A stretch of DNA of 64,000 nucleotides, from the NCBI GenBank assembly GCA_036941025.1, contig JAYMNP010000001.1, positions 2,688,501 to 2,752,500 of the forward strand, written 5' to 3'. This document shows, piece by piece, positions 1-9,294 of this stretch. Under the pieces are notes generated by a model. That model was not told the origin of the DNA. It worked only from the letters and a program-made list of their open reading frames with translations, and did no database searches. The position numbers were made by a program, and so were the translations under genes. Positions within the stretch are counted from its first letter, which is position 1. The number at the start of each line of letters is the position of its first letter. The stretch comes from Lachnospiraceae bacterium JLR.KK002. GTDB lineage: Bacteria; Bacillota; Clostridia; Lachnospirales; Lachnospiraceae.

Positions 1-562
1 CTGCGTTTGCCCATTTCCCCTTCGGAGGTCCAGGTACAGAAATACCTTCGTCCTTGACGGAGCAGACCGCTTCGAGGACTGCCTTGAAGTCCTCCCCTTT
101 GTTGGAGGAGAAAGCGCCGGGGACATTCTCCCATACGATAAACCTTGGGTATTTTCCATCTGTTGCACACCTCATTTCTTTTACGATTCTGATTGCCTGG
201 TAGAACAGGCAGGACTGCCGCCCGTCTAGCCCCGCCCGCTTGCCGGCCACCGACATATCGGTGCAGGGTGAGCCGAAGGTGATGATGTCCACCGGGGCAA
301 TCTCTGCGCCATCCACCGCAGAAATATCGCCCAGGTGCTTCACGGAGGGCAGCCGCTTCGTGGTCACCCGGATGGGGAACGGCTCAATTTCTGATGCCCA
401 TAAAGGCGTGATCCCTGCAAGCAGCCCGCCGAGCGGGAATCCCCCTGAACCATCGAACAGGCTTCCGAGGGTCAGTCCGGAATCCGCAGTCTGCGGATTC
501 GGTGTGTCTCCGCCGCCAGTGCCGGACTCCCTACTATGGATATATATAGCGTCCGCATTCAT
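1..562 (-). CDS. Prophage DNA (cytosine-5) methyltransferase, C-terminus beyond window
   Basis: The gene begins at ATG 562 and runs off the left edge, leaving 187 residues. SAM-binding motif I is GSLFDGSGGFPLGG (about residues 32-45). Catalytic motif IV reads GSPCTDMS, with PCT instead of the usual PCQ, and motif VI ENV lies in the sequence WENVPGAF. It should transfer methyl groups to C5 of cytosine, probably protecting phage DNA from host restriction. The start overlaps the stop of the upstream ParB-methylase in an ATGA junction, so the two are likely translationally coupled. The target-recognition region is outside the window, so specificity cannot be judged. Confidence 0.88.
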   Translation of the reverse strand, partial: MNADAIYIHSRESGTGGGDTPNPQTADSGLTLGSLFDGSGGFPLGGLLAGITPLWASEIEPFPIRVTTKRLPSVKHLGDISAVDGAEIAPVDIITFGSPCTDMSVAGKRAGLDGRQSCLFYQAIRIVKEMRCATDGKYPRFIVWENVPGAFSSNKGEDFKAVLEAVCSVKDEGISVPGPPKGKWANA

Positions 563-1815
563 TCCGCTTCCACCTCCTTTACCAGCTCTGAGTACGGGAT
601 TTTCTCCCCGCCGCGCACGACATTCACGTTTTCTGAATCCCCGGTATCCTCCACATACCTCCGCAGGATGACGGATGCATACTTTTCATCCAGCTCCATC
701 ATGTGGCAGATACGGTTTGTCTGCTCACACGCCATCATGGTGGAGCCGCTCCCTCCGAAAGTGTCCAGCACGATGGCGTTCTCCTGGGAGGAATTGCTGA
801 TCGGATAGCCGAGCAGGTCGAGCGGCTTGGAGGTCGGGTGGTTCTTATTCCGCTTCGGTTTGTCATAATTCCAGATGGTCGTCTGCTTCCGGTCGGAGTA
901 CCACGGGTGCTTCCCGTTCTTTAGAAATCCGTACAGCACAGGCTCGTGCTGCCACTGGTAATCCGAGCGCCCAAGCACCAGCGAATTCTTTACCCATATG
1001 CACACCCCCGCAAGATGGAACCCGGCATCCACAAAGGCTTTCCTGAAATTCAGCCCCTCCGTGTCCGCATGGAACACATAGGCAGCGCCGCCCTTCTCCA
1101 GATGCTCCGCCATGTTCTGGAAGGAATTGTACAGAAAAGTGTAGAACTCCCCGTTCTCCATGCTGTCGTTCTGGATGGAAAGCCCGCTGCCGCTTTTGAA
1201 TGCGACATTATAAGGCGGGTCCGTCACGATGAGGTTCGCCTTCTTCCCATCCATGAGTGCCGCCACATCCTCCGCGCTGGTGGCGTCCCCGCACAGCAGC
1301 CTGTGCCTGCCCACCGTCCAGATGTCGCCCCGCTCCACGAATGCTGCTTTCTCCAAGGCTGCGGAAAGGTCGAAATCATCGTCTTTCACATCTTTTTCCC
1401 CGTCCCCGGCAAAAAGGTCTGCGATCTCATCCGCACCGAAGCCCGTAAGGGATACATCAAAATCCGCACCCTGCAGACTTTCAATCTCGATGCGGAGCAG
1501 CTCCTCATCCCATCCCGCGTCAAGAGCCATGCGGTTGTCCGCAAGGATGTAGGCTTTCTTCTGCGCCTCCGTCAGATAGTCCACAAACACACACGGAACC
1601 TCTGTAATCCCTTCCTCTTTTGCGGCGGCAATCCTGCCATGCCCCGCGATGACATTAAAATCCCGGTCGATGATGACCGGGTTGATGAAGCCGAACTCCC
1701 GCAGGGATGAGCGGAGCTTCGCAAGCTGCTCCGGCGAGTGCGTCCGCGCGTTATTCACATACGGCACCAGTTTCCCCAAAGGGATGAGCTGCATCTCTGT
1801 TGTCGTCTTTCCCAT
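559..1815 (-). CDS. ParB-nuclease-domain DNA methyltransferase (N4/N6 type)
   Basis: The product has 418 residues. The N-terminal ~110 residues match the ParB/Srx nuclease-like domain (VIAGHGRIAAAKEEG resembles the GHGR signature). The C-terminal half is an amino-methyltransferase with catalytic TDPPYNV near residue 201 and SAM motif LDTFGGSGSTMMAC near residue 352, an order typical of beta-class enzymes. Such ParB-methylase fusions sit beside small terminase genes in many Firmicutes prophages and probably modify phage DNA. A GAGGAAA ribosome site precedes the ATG. It lies 6 nt downstream of the terminase gene and overlaps the next methylase by 4 nt. Confidence 0.9.
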   Translation of the reverse strand: MGKTTTEMQLIPLGKLVPYVNNARTHSPEQLAKLRSSLREFGFINPVIIDRDFNVIAGHGRIAAAKEEGITEVPCVFVDYLTEAQKKAYILADNRMALDAGWDEELLRIEIESLQGADFDVSLTGFGADEIADLFAGDGEKDVKDDDFDLSAALEKAAFVERGDIWTVGRHRLLCGDATSAEDVAALMDGKKANLIVTDPPYNVAFKSGSGLSIQNDSMENGEFYTFLYNSFQNMAEHLEKGGAAYVFHADTEGLNFRKAFVDAGFHLAGVCIWVKNSLVLGRSDYQWQHEPVLYGFLKNGKHPWYSDRKQTTIWNYDKPKRNKNHPTSKPLDLLGYPISNSSQENAIVLDTFGGSGSTMMACEQTNRICHMMELDEKYASVILRRYVEDTGDSENVNVVRGGEKIPYSELVKEVEAE

Positions 1816-1821
1816 TTTCCT

Positions 1822-2364
1822 CTACACTCCTTTCCTTGCGCGGAGCAGCCGCTCCATCACGTCATCCTGGGGCGTGTTCCCCGAAAACTCCACCGAACAG
1901 TTCTCCTTCACGATCTGGTAAATCTGCATCCAGCAGTAATTGGTCTGCTTCATGTAGGACTGGCTCATGGAAACGTAAGGGGAAGCGATGGCTGCACCCG
2001 TGGTCGGGTGCTTCGCAAGGAAGCCCGTGGAAGACACGATCTCCTCACACTGAATCCACCGGGACACGCTCATGGCGTACTGCTCCACCATCTGCACGGT
2101 GACCAGCTTCTCACAGCCCCTCGCCTTCAGCCAGACATAGGTTTCCTGATACACTTCCTCCGCCACCAGCTCCCGCCCGCTTTTCTGCGGGGACTTGAGG
2201 AAGTCCTTCACGGGCGGCACATCCACGCCCTCCAGCTCGGCCGGCTCCATCATGACCGCCGCCGTCTTCCCCTCGCTGATTTTCTCCGTGAGCGCCTTTG
2301 GCTTGCGCCCCGCCCCCGGCCTTGCACCGCCGCGCCCGCTGCCGTCTTTTGCCACCGTTTTCAC
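1822..2364 (-). CDS. Phage terminase small subunit (P27-like)
   Basis: The product has 180 residues. It starts with a basic Gly/Arg-rich tail (GRGGARPGAGRKPK) typical of small terminases. A helical core follows, with residues such as WLKARGCEKLVTVQMVEQYA characteristic of the P27 family. The protein recognises phage DNA and loads the large terminase subunit for packaging. The large subunit is not in the window and would lie to the left. The start used is GTG at 2364; a second in-frame GTG four codons later is possible. Its position after the HNH genes is the usual Firmicutes siphophage order. Confidence 0.8.
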   Translation of the reverse strand: MKTVAKDGSGRGGARPGAGRKPKALTEKISEGKTAAVMMEPAELEGVDVPPVKDFLKSPQKSGRELVAEEVYQETYVWLKARGCEKLVTVQMVEQYAMSVSRWIQCEEIVSSTGFLAKHPTTGAAIASPYVSMSQSYMKQTNYCWMQIYQIVKENCSVEFSGNTPQDDVMERLLRARKGV

Positions 2365-2548
2365 CCCGTTTCTTTGATTTCGTTTGAAAAAATGCTGCGG
2401 AAATCAAACGCCGCAGCACCTAAAAAGCCTTTATTTCACGGAAATCCCACACGGGTTAATCCCCCGTTTGATTTCCGGTCTTTGTGCGTGACACCCCACG
2501 CCCGTTCCCCGGCACACAGGCTGTAGAGATGAATGGGGCCCTGGCGGG

Positions 2549-3418
2549 TTACTCCGCCATAAGCTCTGCGTATGCTTCGAACTTCGCTCCCCAATAGTTG
2601 TTTTCCATGGATTTCTTCGTCCAATCTATTGAGAATCCCGAAACCTCCTGCCTTTTCAATGAGTTGCAGATGCGGTGGGCAAGCTGACAGTTTGCGAAAG
2701 AATGTTCCCCGCCAGCAGACAGCGGTATGATGTGGTCAATCGTTCCATCCCAATTATCATCTACGTTCTTGACTGGATGGACTGGAAGCCCGCAAATCTG
2801 GCAGATGCCACCATCGCGCGTATAGATGTCATCATACGGAACTTCTTCAACAAATACCTCCGATATCTGCTTTTTCCGCCTTTCCTTACACCCTGCCATA
2901 TATTCTTTGTGGCGTTCTGTCATGTGTTCCCTGCGGCGCTCGCTTTTATCTGCACAACTTTGGCAACAAAAAACAGAGTGCGTATCCCCACACTCTGTCG
3001 TAAATGGTGTATTGCATTCTTTGCAGATAATTGTTTTAGGCTTGTAGCTGGCTGCCCACTGCTTGCGTTTTAATCTTAAGTTACCCTCATAACTGCATTC
3101 CTTTGAACAATAAACTTGGTTTGCATATTCTGTTTCAAAAGTGTTTCCGCAGCAAGTACACTTACGGCTGTAAACCCGTTTTTCTTTTGGCGGATGCAGC
3201 TCTTTTAAAGCAGCTTTCCGGCAGTCCTCCCCGCAGTATTTCATACGGAATGCGTTCTCACGCCAGAACGGTTTTCCGCAATACTGGCAGTTATAATAAT
3301 GCTTCATCGATTCGTGCCCTTTAATATTCCCGCACTTGGAAGAACAGCACTGCTGCGAACTCTTTCGGGGAATAAAAGATTTACCACAAACAACACATAT
3401 CTTTGCTTCTCTACCCAT
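2549..3418 (-). CDS. HNH endonuclease with N-terminal zinc-finger repeats
   Basis: The product has 289 residues from ATG 3418, chosen because AGGAG lies 8 nt upstream. The first ~150 residues hold repeated CxxC pairs (CVVCGKSF, CQYCGKPF, CTCCGNTF, CKECNTPF) that look like successive treble-clef or zinc-ribbon fingers. The C-terminal HNH nuclease reads CQICG, then DHIIPLSAGG, then ANCQLAHRICN. It is most likely a free-standing phage homing-type or packaging-associated nuclease. Codon use and base composition are more AT-rich than its neighbours, suggesting later insertion. The ~180 nt between it and the small terminase gene shows no clear gene. Confidence 0.8.
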   Translation of the reverse strand: MGREAKICVVCGKSFIPRKSSQQCCSSKCGNIKGHESMKHYYNCQYCGKPFWRENAFRMKYCGEDCRKAALKELHPPKEKRVYSRKCTCCGNTFETEYANQVYCSKECSYEGNLRLKRKQWAASYKPKTIICKECNTPFTTECGDTHSVFCCQSCADKSERRREHMTERHKEYMAGCKERRKKQISEVFVEEVPYDDIYTRDGGICQICGLPVHPVKNVDDNWDGTIDHIIPLSAGGEHSFANCQLAHRICNSLKRQEVSGFSIDWTKKSMENNYWGAKFEAYAELMAE

Positions 3419-3429
3419 AAGATACACTC

Positions 3430-3789
3430 CTAACGCTTATTCCACCTGTCGCCGCGCTCCGCATGAATCCTTGCATGGCACGGCTGGCACAGCGACACGA
3501 GGTTCTCCTCGTCATGCGTCCCGCCCTCTGCCAATGGCAGCTTATGGTGTACTTCCTCCACCGGCCGCAGCAGTCCTTTCTTCTGGCACTCCTCACAGAA
3601 CGGGTGCTTCGCAGCGTAGCGGTCACGGATACGCTTCCACGCCCTCCCATACCTACGGCGTACAGCCGGGTCACGGTCGTACTTCTCGTAGCGGCGGTTC
3701 TCCTGCTTCCCATGCTCCTCACAGAACCTCCCTTCCGTCAGCTTCGGGCATCCGGGGAAGGAACACGGCCTCTTCGGTTTCCTTGGCAT
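3430..3789 (-). CDS. Phage HNH endonuclease
   Basis: The product has 119 residues from ATG 3789, where GGGAGGTGAG lies just upstream; an in-frame upstream start at 3870 has no comparable site. The product begins MPRKPKRPCSFPGCPKL with a CxxxxC pair, then CEEHGKQ. The HNH core reads FCEECQKKG, VEEVHHKLPLAEGGTHDEENLVSLCQ and CHARIHAE. Small HNH enzymes directly before terminase genes assist DNA packaging in cohesive-end phages such as HK97. Its placement two genes upstream of the small terminase fits that role, although another HNH gene intervenes. Confidence 0.85.
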   Translation of the reverse strand: MPRKPKRPCSFPGCPKLTEGRFCEEHGKQENRRYEKYDRDPAVRRRYGRAWKRIRDRYAAKHPFCEECQKKGLLRPVEEVHHKLPLAEGGTHDEENLVSLCQPCHARIHAERGDRWNKR

Positions 3790-3924
3790 TGCTCTCACCT
3801 CCCTTGGGCATAAAGAAAGCCCCCGCAGGATTCCAATGCTCCTGCGAAGGCCCTCTTGACATTTTTTCATGCTATCAGCATACTACGTCCAAAAGCAAAT
3901 GTCATGCCCGCAAAGTGGACACTT

Positions 3925-4374
3925 TTATTTCCCGTACAGCATGACGGACAATTTTGACAGCGCCCGGTTCTTCCTGCGGTATGCCGAATTCCTCTCAATC
4001 TGGAAACGCTCGCAGACGGCGTTGACTGCCGGCCCGTTCCCGCCCATGTAGAAGCATTCCAGAACGTAACGGTCATCTTCTGTAAGCTGCTCCCATGCCG
4101 GCCCAAACCATGCCATGAATTCCACCGCCTCCCGGTACCGCTCTTTCAGCACATCGATCTCCTCAATGCCCTTGACTATCCTGTCCTCCGCCGCATGGGG
4201 ATTGTGCGTGTGTGGCATACCGTCAGGCTGCGGGCTGCTGATGCCTCCCATCTTCTGGTATGCCGCCTTGATCTCATCGTCCGTGTGGCTGATGATGAAT
4301 TCCATCCTCCCGTAATCCCTCAGTGCATTGGCGGTTGCGCCCCTTTTGTCTAAATACTGCCATATGATTCCCAT
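3925..4374 (-). CDS. Sigma-factor-like phage transcription regulator (ArpU/RinA type)
   Basis: The product has 149 residues and starts at ATG 4374 behind AGGAGG. The C-terminal ~60 residues look like sigma region 4: LTEDDRYVLECFYMGG, then a helix-turn-helix with AVNAVCERFQIERNSAYRRKNRALSKL. The N-terminal part is helical and charged. Proteins of this type lie between the phage replication module and the terminase genes and activate late transcription. The position here, immediately before the HNH and terminase genes, supports that role. It does not match a full sigma factor because region 2 is absent. Confidence 0.65.
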   Translation of the reverse strand: MGIIWQYLDKRGATANALRDYGRMEFIISHTDDEIKAAYQKMGGISSPQPDGMPHTHNPHAAEDRIVKGIEEIDVLKERYREAVEFMAWFGPAWEQLTEDDRYVLECFYMGGNGPAVNAVCERFQIERNSAYRRKNRALSKLSVMLYGK

Positions 4375-4448
4375 AGCTGATGCCTCCTGTTAAATATTTT
4401 TATTTCTCCCGGATTGGCATGGATTGTCATTGATTTTCATGGATTGGC

Positions 4449-5813
4449 TTATAAATCTAAATCTGCCTTCACCGCATCGATCAGTGCGGCCTGCGTGGTG
4501 TCCTTTTCGGAAAGAGCTTTCATGATCCGCTCGTCTATGGTGCCTTTCGTGATGATGTGCTGCACCACCACGGTTTCTGATTGCTGCCCCTGCCGCCACA
4601 GCCTCGCCACCGTCTGCTGGTATAATTCCAGTGACCAGGTAAGGCCGAACCACACCAGCGTGTTCCCTCCGCCCTGCAGGTTCAGGCCGTGTCCTGCGGA
4701 TGCCGGGTGGATCAGCGCCACCGGGATTTCCCCGGCATTCCATTTCCGGATGCTGCTGTCGGTGTCCAGCCGGGAACATGGGATTTTCAGTTTGTACAGT
4801 CGTTCCGTGATGCGTTCCAGGTCATGCCGGAACCAGTATGCCACAAGCACCGGCTTGCCGTTTGCCGCCTCGATGATGTCCTCCAGTGCGTCCAGCTTCC
4901 GCTCATGGATGGCGACCGTCTCCCCGGCATCCGTGTAGACTGCGCCGTTTGCCATCTGCGACAGTTTCCCGGAAAGGGATGCGGCATTGGCGGCTGTGAT
5001 GTCGCCGTCCGGAAGCTGAAGGACGAGGTCTTTCTTCAAATCCGCATAGTGCGAATCCTCTTTCTCAGAAAGATACACCGTGTATCTGGAATTTATCAGT
5101 TCCGGCATCTGCAGGTGGTCGGCGGACTTCATGGAAATGGTGATGTCGGATATTTTGCCGTATATCTGTTTCTCCGCCCCCGGCAGCGGCTTGTAAGAAA
5201 ACACCACCTGCCCGTTCTGCTTATCCGGCCGGAAGTAAGAAGTGCGGTACTGCCCGATGAACCTGCCAAGCCGCTCCCCCATGTCCAGCAGCCGGAACTC
5301 CGCCCACAAGTCCATGAGGCCGTTGCTGCTCGGCGTTCCTGTCAGCCCCACGATGCGTTTCACCTTTGGCCGTACTTTCATCAGTGCCTTGAAACGCTTC
5401 GTCTGGTGGTTCTTGAAGGATGACAGCTCATCGATCACCACCATGTCGAAATCAAAGGGTATACCGCTCTCAGTAATCAGCCACTGCACGTTCTCACGGT
5501 TGATGACGTAAATGTCCGCCTGTTTCCGGAGTGCCGACAGCCTTTCACTTTCCGTCCCGACCGCCACGCTGTATTTCAGTCCCTTCAGATGATCCCATTT
5601 TTCAATTTCTGCAGGCCACGTATGCCTTGACACCCTTAGTGGCCCGATAACGATAATCTTATGAACCTTGAAGCTGTCAAACAAAAGGTCATTAAGTGCG
5701 GTCAGCGTGATGCTCGTTTTTCCAAGTCCCATGTCCAAAAGGACTGCCGCCACGGGGTGTGTCTCAATATAGCTGATGGCGTACTGCTGGTAATCATGTG
5801 GCTCGTATCTCAT
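4449..5813 (-). CDS. SNF2/DEAD-type DNA helicase
   Basis: The product has 454 residues. The start is ATG 5813 with GGAGGG about 7 nt upstream; the preceding TTG is not needed. Motif I is LLDMGLGKTSITL (about residue 26), motif II is VVIDELSSFKN (IDEL rather than DEAH), and motif III is GLTGTPSSNG. Motifs V and VI are SAGHGLNLQGGG and QQTVARLWRQGQ. It is an SF2 ATPase that should remodel or unwind DNA during phage replication. It overlaps the 3' end of the VRR-NUC gene by 20 nt, as in many phage helicase/VRR-NUC pairs. Confidence 0.9.
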   Translation of the reverse strand: MRYEPHDYQQYAISYIETHPVAAVLLDMGLGKTSITLTALNDLLFDSFKVHKIIVIGPLRVSRHTWPAEIEKWDHLKGLKYSVAVGTESERLSALRKQADIYVINRENVQWLITESGIPFDFDMVVIDELSSFKNHQTKRFKALMKVRPKVKRIVGLTGTPSSNGLMDLWAEFRLLDMGERLGRFIGQYRTSYFRPDKQNGQVVFSYKPLPGAEKQIYGKISDITISMKSADHLQMPELINSRYTVYLSEKEDSHYADLKKDLVLQLPDGDITAANAASLSGKLSQMANGAVYTDAGETVAIHERKLDALEDIIEAANGKPVLVAYWFRHDLERITERLYKLKIPCSRLDTDSSIRKWNAGEIPVALIHPASAGHGLNLQGGGNTLVWFGLTWSLELYQQTVARLWRQGQQSETVVVQHIITKGTIDERIMKALSEKDTTQAALIDAVKADLDL

Positions 5814-6096
5814 CAATCATCCCTCCAATCTCTGATATTATTTTTTCAATCTGCCCCTCGCCATCCAGCACATACACCCTGAACCCAAGTTCCCGCAGCA
5901 GCCTGTGGCGTGCCGCCTGGAGCGGCCTCGGTTTCTGCCCCGGCGCTTTCAGTTCCACGAAGGCGATCCTGCCATGCGGCAGGAGCAGCAGTCTGTCCGG
6001 CATCCCGGCAAAGCCAGGGGATGTAAACTTGGGGCAGATGCCGCCGCATTTCCTGGCTTCCTGCACCAGCTTCTGCTCAATCTGTTTTTCACGCAT
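5794..6096 (-). CDS. VRR-NUC domain nuclease
   Basis: The product has 100 residues from ATG 6096 with AAAGGA about 8 nt upstream. It has the VRR-NUC core: N-terminal REKQIEQKLVQEARKCGG, then GMPDRLLLLPHGRIAFVELK, where PD and ExK are the PD-(D/E)XK catalytic residues. Stand-alone VRR-NUC proteins next to an SNF2 helicase are a standard phage pair and probably process branched replication intermediates. The ~230 nt upstream (6097-6326) shows no gene. Confidence 0.9.
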   Translation of the reverse strand: MREKQIEQKLVQEARKCGGICPKFTSPGFAGMPDRLLLLPHGRIAFVELKAPGQKPRPLQAARHRLLRELGFRVYVLDGEGQIEKIISEIGGMIDEIRAT

Positions 6097-6326
6097 TCCG
6101 TATTCCTTTCTGGACAAAAGGATGGACAACAGCCCGATTTTTTCTATACGCGCGCATATACACATATACACACGCCCATTTCTATATTTTCTTTTATTTT
6201 TTCTCAATAGGTTTTGTCTTGTCCTCTTGTCCCAATGTTGTTATTTTCCTTGATATACCGCCGCCCCTTTACAGGACGAGCGGCAGGACACTTATTCGGA
6301 CGGCTGCCGCCTGTGCCATGGTGTGT

Positions 6327-8660
6327 TCAGGACAGCTTCCGCTTGTACCCCCGCTGCCGTCCATAGAGCGGGTACGTTGTCCGCTCCGCTTTCTCCCACC
6401 CCTCGATCTTGCGCATGATGGCGGCAATGGCATAGGAATCCGCGGGCTTCATGGAGGAGCCGTCCCTGCCGAAGCACTCGCACCATATCTCCATATTGCA
6501 GGCATACATACGCTGTACCGTGCCGTCTTTTCTGCTGACGCCGAAGTCGGAATCGCTCAGATAGCTCCGCCGTTCAAAGAGGGACATCTCCGCCCATTTC
6601 TCCGGGAGCAGGGTTTCCAGGTACTCCCGCACCAGCCCCTCGCGCTCATCCGTTTCCAGGGCGTCCGCCTGTTCCGCTACGGCGATCTCCGCATCCTGGC
6701 CTTCCAGATAGAGCTTCTCCCCTTTCTGGTACAGCACGAGCGTTTCTGCCCATATCTGCGCCACATCCTCTTTAGTGAGCTGCCACGGCTTCTTCCTGGA
6801 ATTGCCGGACACGCGCACCGGCCAGAAGCGGCGGTTGCCCGTGATGTCGCGCAGGAAGCCCGTCTCCGCATTCGTGGTGCCTACAATGACGCACTGCCTC
6901 GGATGGCTCTCCACATTGACGCCATAGGACGCGCGGTACTTGTCGTCCACACGGCTGATGAAGGACTTCACGGTCTCGATGTCAGCCTTCCTCATGCCCG
7001 CCAGCTCGCCCAGCTCCAGTATCCAGTACCCCTGCAGCTTCTCCGGGCCGGATTTGTCCTTCATGTCCGTCAGCGTCAGGCTGTCGGAGAACCATTCCCC
7101 GGCGAGCTTCGCATAAAAGGTGGACTTCCCGATGCCCTGCGGGCCATTCAGGATCGGGACGCTGTCAAACTTCGTCCCTGGACGGTATACCCTTGCGATG
7201 GCCGCCGCCATCGACTTTCGGCTGACCGCCCTTGTGTAGCTGTTATCCGCGGCGCCGAAATAATCAACCAGCAGGGTGTCCACGCGGGGGATGCCGTCCC
7301 ATTCCGGCAGGCCCTCCAGATAATCCCGGATGGGGTGGTATGCCCGCTCCGCCGCCACCGCTACCACGGCGTCCTTCGTCTTGGTCGGGGAATAGATGCC
7401 GTAGTTCCTGGAGAGGTACACCTTGAGCGCCGCCGCATCAGAATCACTCCAGCCGCCCTTGATCTGCTCCCATGGCAGTCCCTCCCTTGCGTCAATCCCG
7501 TCCCGGTGGCAGTTAAAGGCAATGCCCCGCAGTTCCTCATCGTTCTGGATGATCAGGACGATATTGTCCAGCGTGTCTTTTATGCCGCCTTTCCGGTCAA
7601 GCTCCAGGCTTTTCCTCCAGTCCTCCCTGTCTGCGAATTCCTCTCCGGCCTGCCTGCGCCGCTCCTCCAGCGCCTCCAGCTTCACGCTGTCCACGGTCAG
7701 CGCAAAATCGCACATTGCCTTGAAGGATGCTTTGTCATCAAGTTCACCGAATTTGTGGATGCGTACAAGGTCAAAGGCATTGCAGAGCTTCAGATAGGCA
7801 GGGTCTTTTGCATGGTGGCTGTAGGCGAATTTCCCGCCCTCCTTGATCTCCACGCCAGCCATGCTGCTGGACTCGGTCAGATGGTAGCGGTCTTCCTTAT
7901 CCGTAGGCTCATACACATCCTGCAGGAAAGCGTCTATGGCAAGGCTTATGGGGAAGAACACCCGGTTGAACAGCCCCACCACTCCCTCTTTTTCAAGCGG
8001 GTCCTGCACCTTCTGTATGCTGATGGAATTTGCCCGGCTCTCCCTTGAGGATGTAGGGAGCCTTGTCGGGTCCTTCCACTCCGGGTGCGCCGACAGGATT
8101 TCATCCGGGTCAAGCCATGCGCCGCCCGCCTCCTTATAGACGAACTCGCCGTTGGAAGGCGTACTCGGCCAGTACATGAGCTGGTTAGGCTGGTAGGAGC
8201 ATTCGTCAAAATAATCCATGCCAAGCCCCTGCGCAAGATACCGCGCCACCGCCACATATTCTTCTGGGGACACGTCCCTTGCCAGCGGGAACACAAGGCG
8301 CACCCTCGGTTCGTCCGCCGTATGGCTGTGGGTGCTGTAAAGCACGGAGGCATACGGCACGGTCTTTTCATAACCCGCCAGAAACTCCGGGTCGATGCGG
8401 TCGCCGTCCAGGGCCACCATGGAACGGGACTCCACCGTGTCGATCTTCCGCCTGCCGCCCTTTAACACTCCTGCAACAAAGCCGCCATGGTCTTTTGCCG
8501 CATCCTTTTTCGATTTCGGGAAACGGGCATATTCCTCCGCTGATTCCGGTGTGCGGATTGTCGTTTTCAGGCGTTCTTTCAATTCCCCAAACCGTATGGT
8601 CTTGTTCGACCACTGCTTTGCGCTGCGGCTGTTCCCATATGCAATACTCAACTCACGCAT
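6327..8660 (-). CDS. VapE-type primase-helicase
   Basis: The product has 777 residues. The N-terminal ~250 residues look like an archaeo-eukaryotic primase-type domain (SRSMVALDGDRIDPEF carries an acidic pair, and YSTHSHTADEPRVRLVFPL resembles its core). The C-terminal virulence-associated E helicase has Walker A ILNGPQGIGKSTF near residue 511, Walker B-like YWILELGELAG, and the sensor-like VGTTNAETGFLRD and GNRRFWPV. It should prime and unwind DNA for phage replication. It overlaps the upstream nuclease-like gene by 8 nt. Length and domain order are normal for the family. Confidence 0.9.
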   Translation of the reverse strand: MRELSIAYGNSRSAKQWSNKTIRFGELKERLKTTIRTPESAEEYARFPKSKKDAAKDHGGFVAGVLKGGRRKIDTVESRSMVALDGDRIDPEFLAGYEKTVPYASVLYSTHSHTADEPRVRLVFPLARDVSPEEYVAVARYLAQGLGMDYFDECSYQPNQLMYWPSTPSNGEFVYKEAGGAWLDPDEILSAHPEWKDPTRLPTSSRESRANSISIQKVQDPLEKEGVVGLFNRVFFPISLAIDAFLQDVYEPTDKEDRYHLTESSSMAGVEIKEGGKFAYSHHAKDPAYLKLCNAFDLVRIHKFGELDDKASFKAMCDFALTVDSVKLEALEERRRQAGEEFADREDWRKSLELDRKGGIKDTLDNIVLIIQNDEELRGIAFNCHRDGIDAREGLPWEQIKGGWSDSDAAALKVYLSRNYGIYSPTKTKDAVVAVAAERAYHPIRDYLEGLPEWDGIPRVDTLLVDYFGAADNSYTRAVSRKSMAAAIARVYRPGTKFDSVPILNGPQGIGKSTFYAKLAGEWFSDSLTLTDMKDKSGPEKLQGYWILELGELAGMRKADIETVKSFISRVDDKYRASYGVNVESHPRQCVIVGTTNAETGFLRDITGNRRFWPVRVSGNSRKKPWQLTKEDVAQIWAETLVLYQKGEKLYLEGQDAEIAVAEQADALETDEREGLVREYLETLLPEKWAEMSLFERRSYLSDSDFGVSRKDGTVQRMYACNMEIWCECFGRDGSSMKPADSYAIAAIMRKIEGWEKAERTTYPLYGRQRGYKRKLS

Positions 8661-9294
8661 AGCGCGCCCTCCTTACTTTTGGCGTTTCCCCATGTTCAAA
8701 CCGCGCCTGCCTTGCAAGGCGGTATGCCCGCTCCGTTGCCCTGCAGTCTATGAAACGCCGATTGTATTCTTCCGCCTGTCCGAACAGCTCCAGATATCCC
8801 TCACGGTTGACGCAAGGGAAAGCCGTGCAGTCCATACCGTCAACCGTGCCGGAATGGAACGCCCGCGCTTCCCACGGAAACGGCCTGCCGCTTTCCGCAT
8901 CTACCCATGACCGCATCCTGTCCAGCGTTGTCCCTGGCGGAATGTCCCCCAAAACTAAAACAGGCGTATCCGATATGGCAGGCAGCCCATCCGCAAGCCC
9001 GGCTTTATAGAATGCCAGTATCTTTTCAGAATCTGCCTGCGTCATCTGCCCCTTCACTTCAACATAAAGGCTGCGTATTTCCGAAAACTCACTGCCGGAG
9101 CCATAGCCACCAAGCTGCACCCTTTTGAGCAGGAAATCCGGCAGGTAATGAATCCCGTTCCCAAGGTCATACCCTTCCGGCTCATATTCCCAATCCACAC
9201 CGCAGGCATCAAAGAACACCGCCCACCTTGCCTCCAGCCGGGACCGGAATAAATACCCCTTGTATTCTGTCTGTATAGCTTTCATTTCCCCCAT
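8653..9294 (-). CDS. Phage PD-(D/E)XK-like nuclease-fold protein
   Basis: The product has 213 residues. The N-terminal ~110 residues carry a Vsr/holliday-junction-like pattern: YKGYLFRSRLEARWAVFF (conserved Glu), HYLPDFLL (Asp), and SLYVEVKGQM (ExK). This looks like a PD-(D/E)XK active site. The remainder is not recognised. The start ATG 9294 overlaps the preceding TGA by one base, so translation is coupled. The product is common in Firmicutes phage replication modules but its exact substrate is unknown. The call is an inference from the motif alone. Confidence 0.6.
   Translation of the reverse strand: MGEMKAIQTEYKGYLFRSRLEARWAVFFDACGVDWEYEPEGYDLGNGIHYLPDFLLKRVQLGGYGSGSEFSEIRSLYVEVKGQMTQADSEKILAFYKAGLADGLPAISDTPVLVLGDIPPGTTLDRMRSWVDAESGRPFPWEARAFHSGTVDGMDCTAFPCVNREGYLELFGQAEEYNRRFIDCRATERAYRLARQARFEHGETPKVRRARYA

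Noticed and set aside
946..2526. Long plus-strand frames opposite the methylase and terminase genes
   Set aside because: They are antisense shadows; the minus-strand products carry full family motifs.
6219..8048. A 609-codon plus-strand open frame opposite the VapE gene
   Set aside because: It is an antisense shadow of a clear primase-helicase gene in GC-rich DNA, with no recognisable domain.
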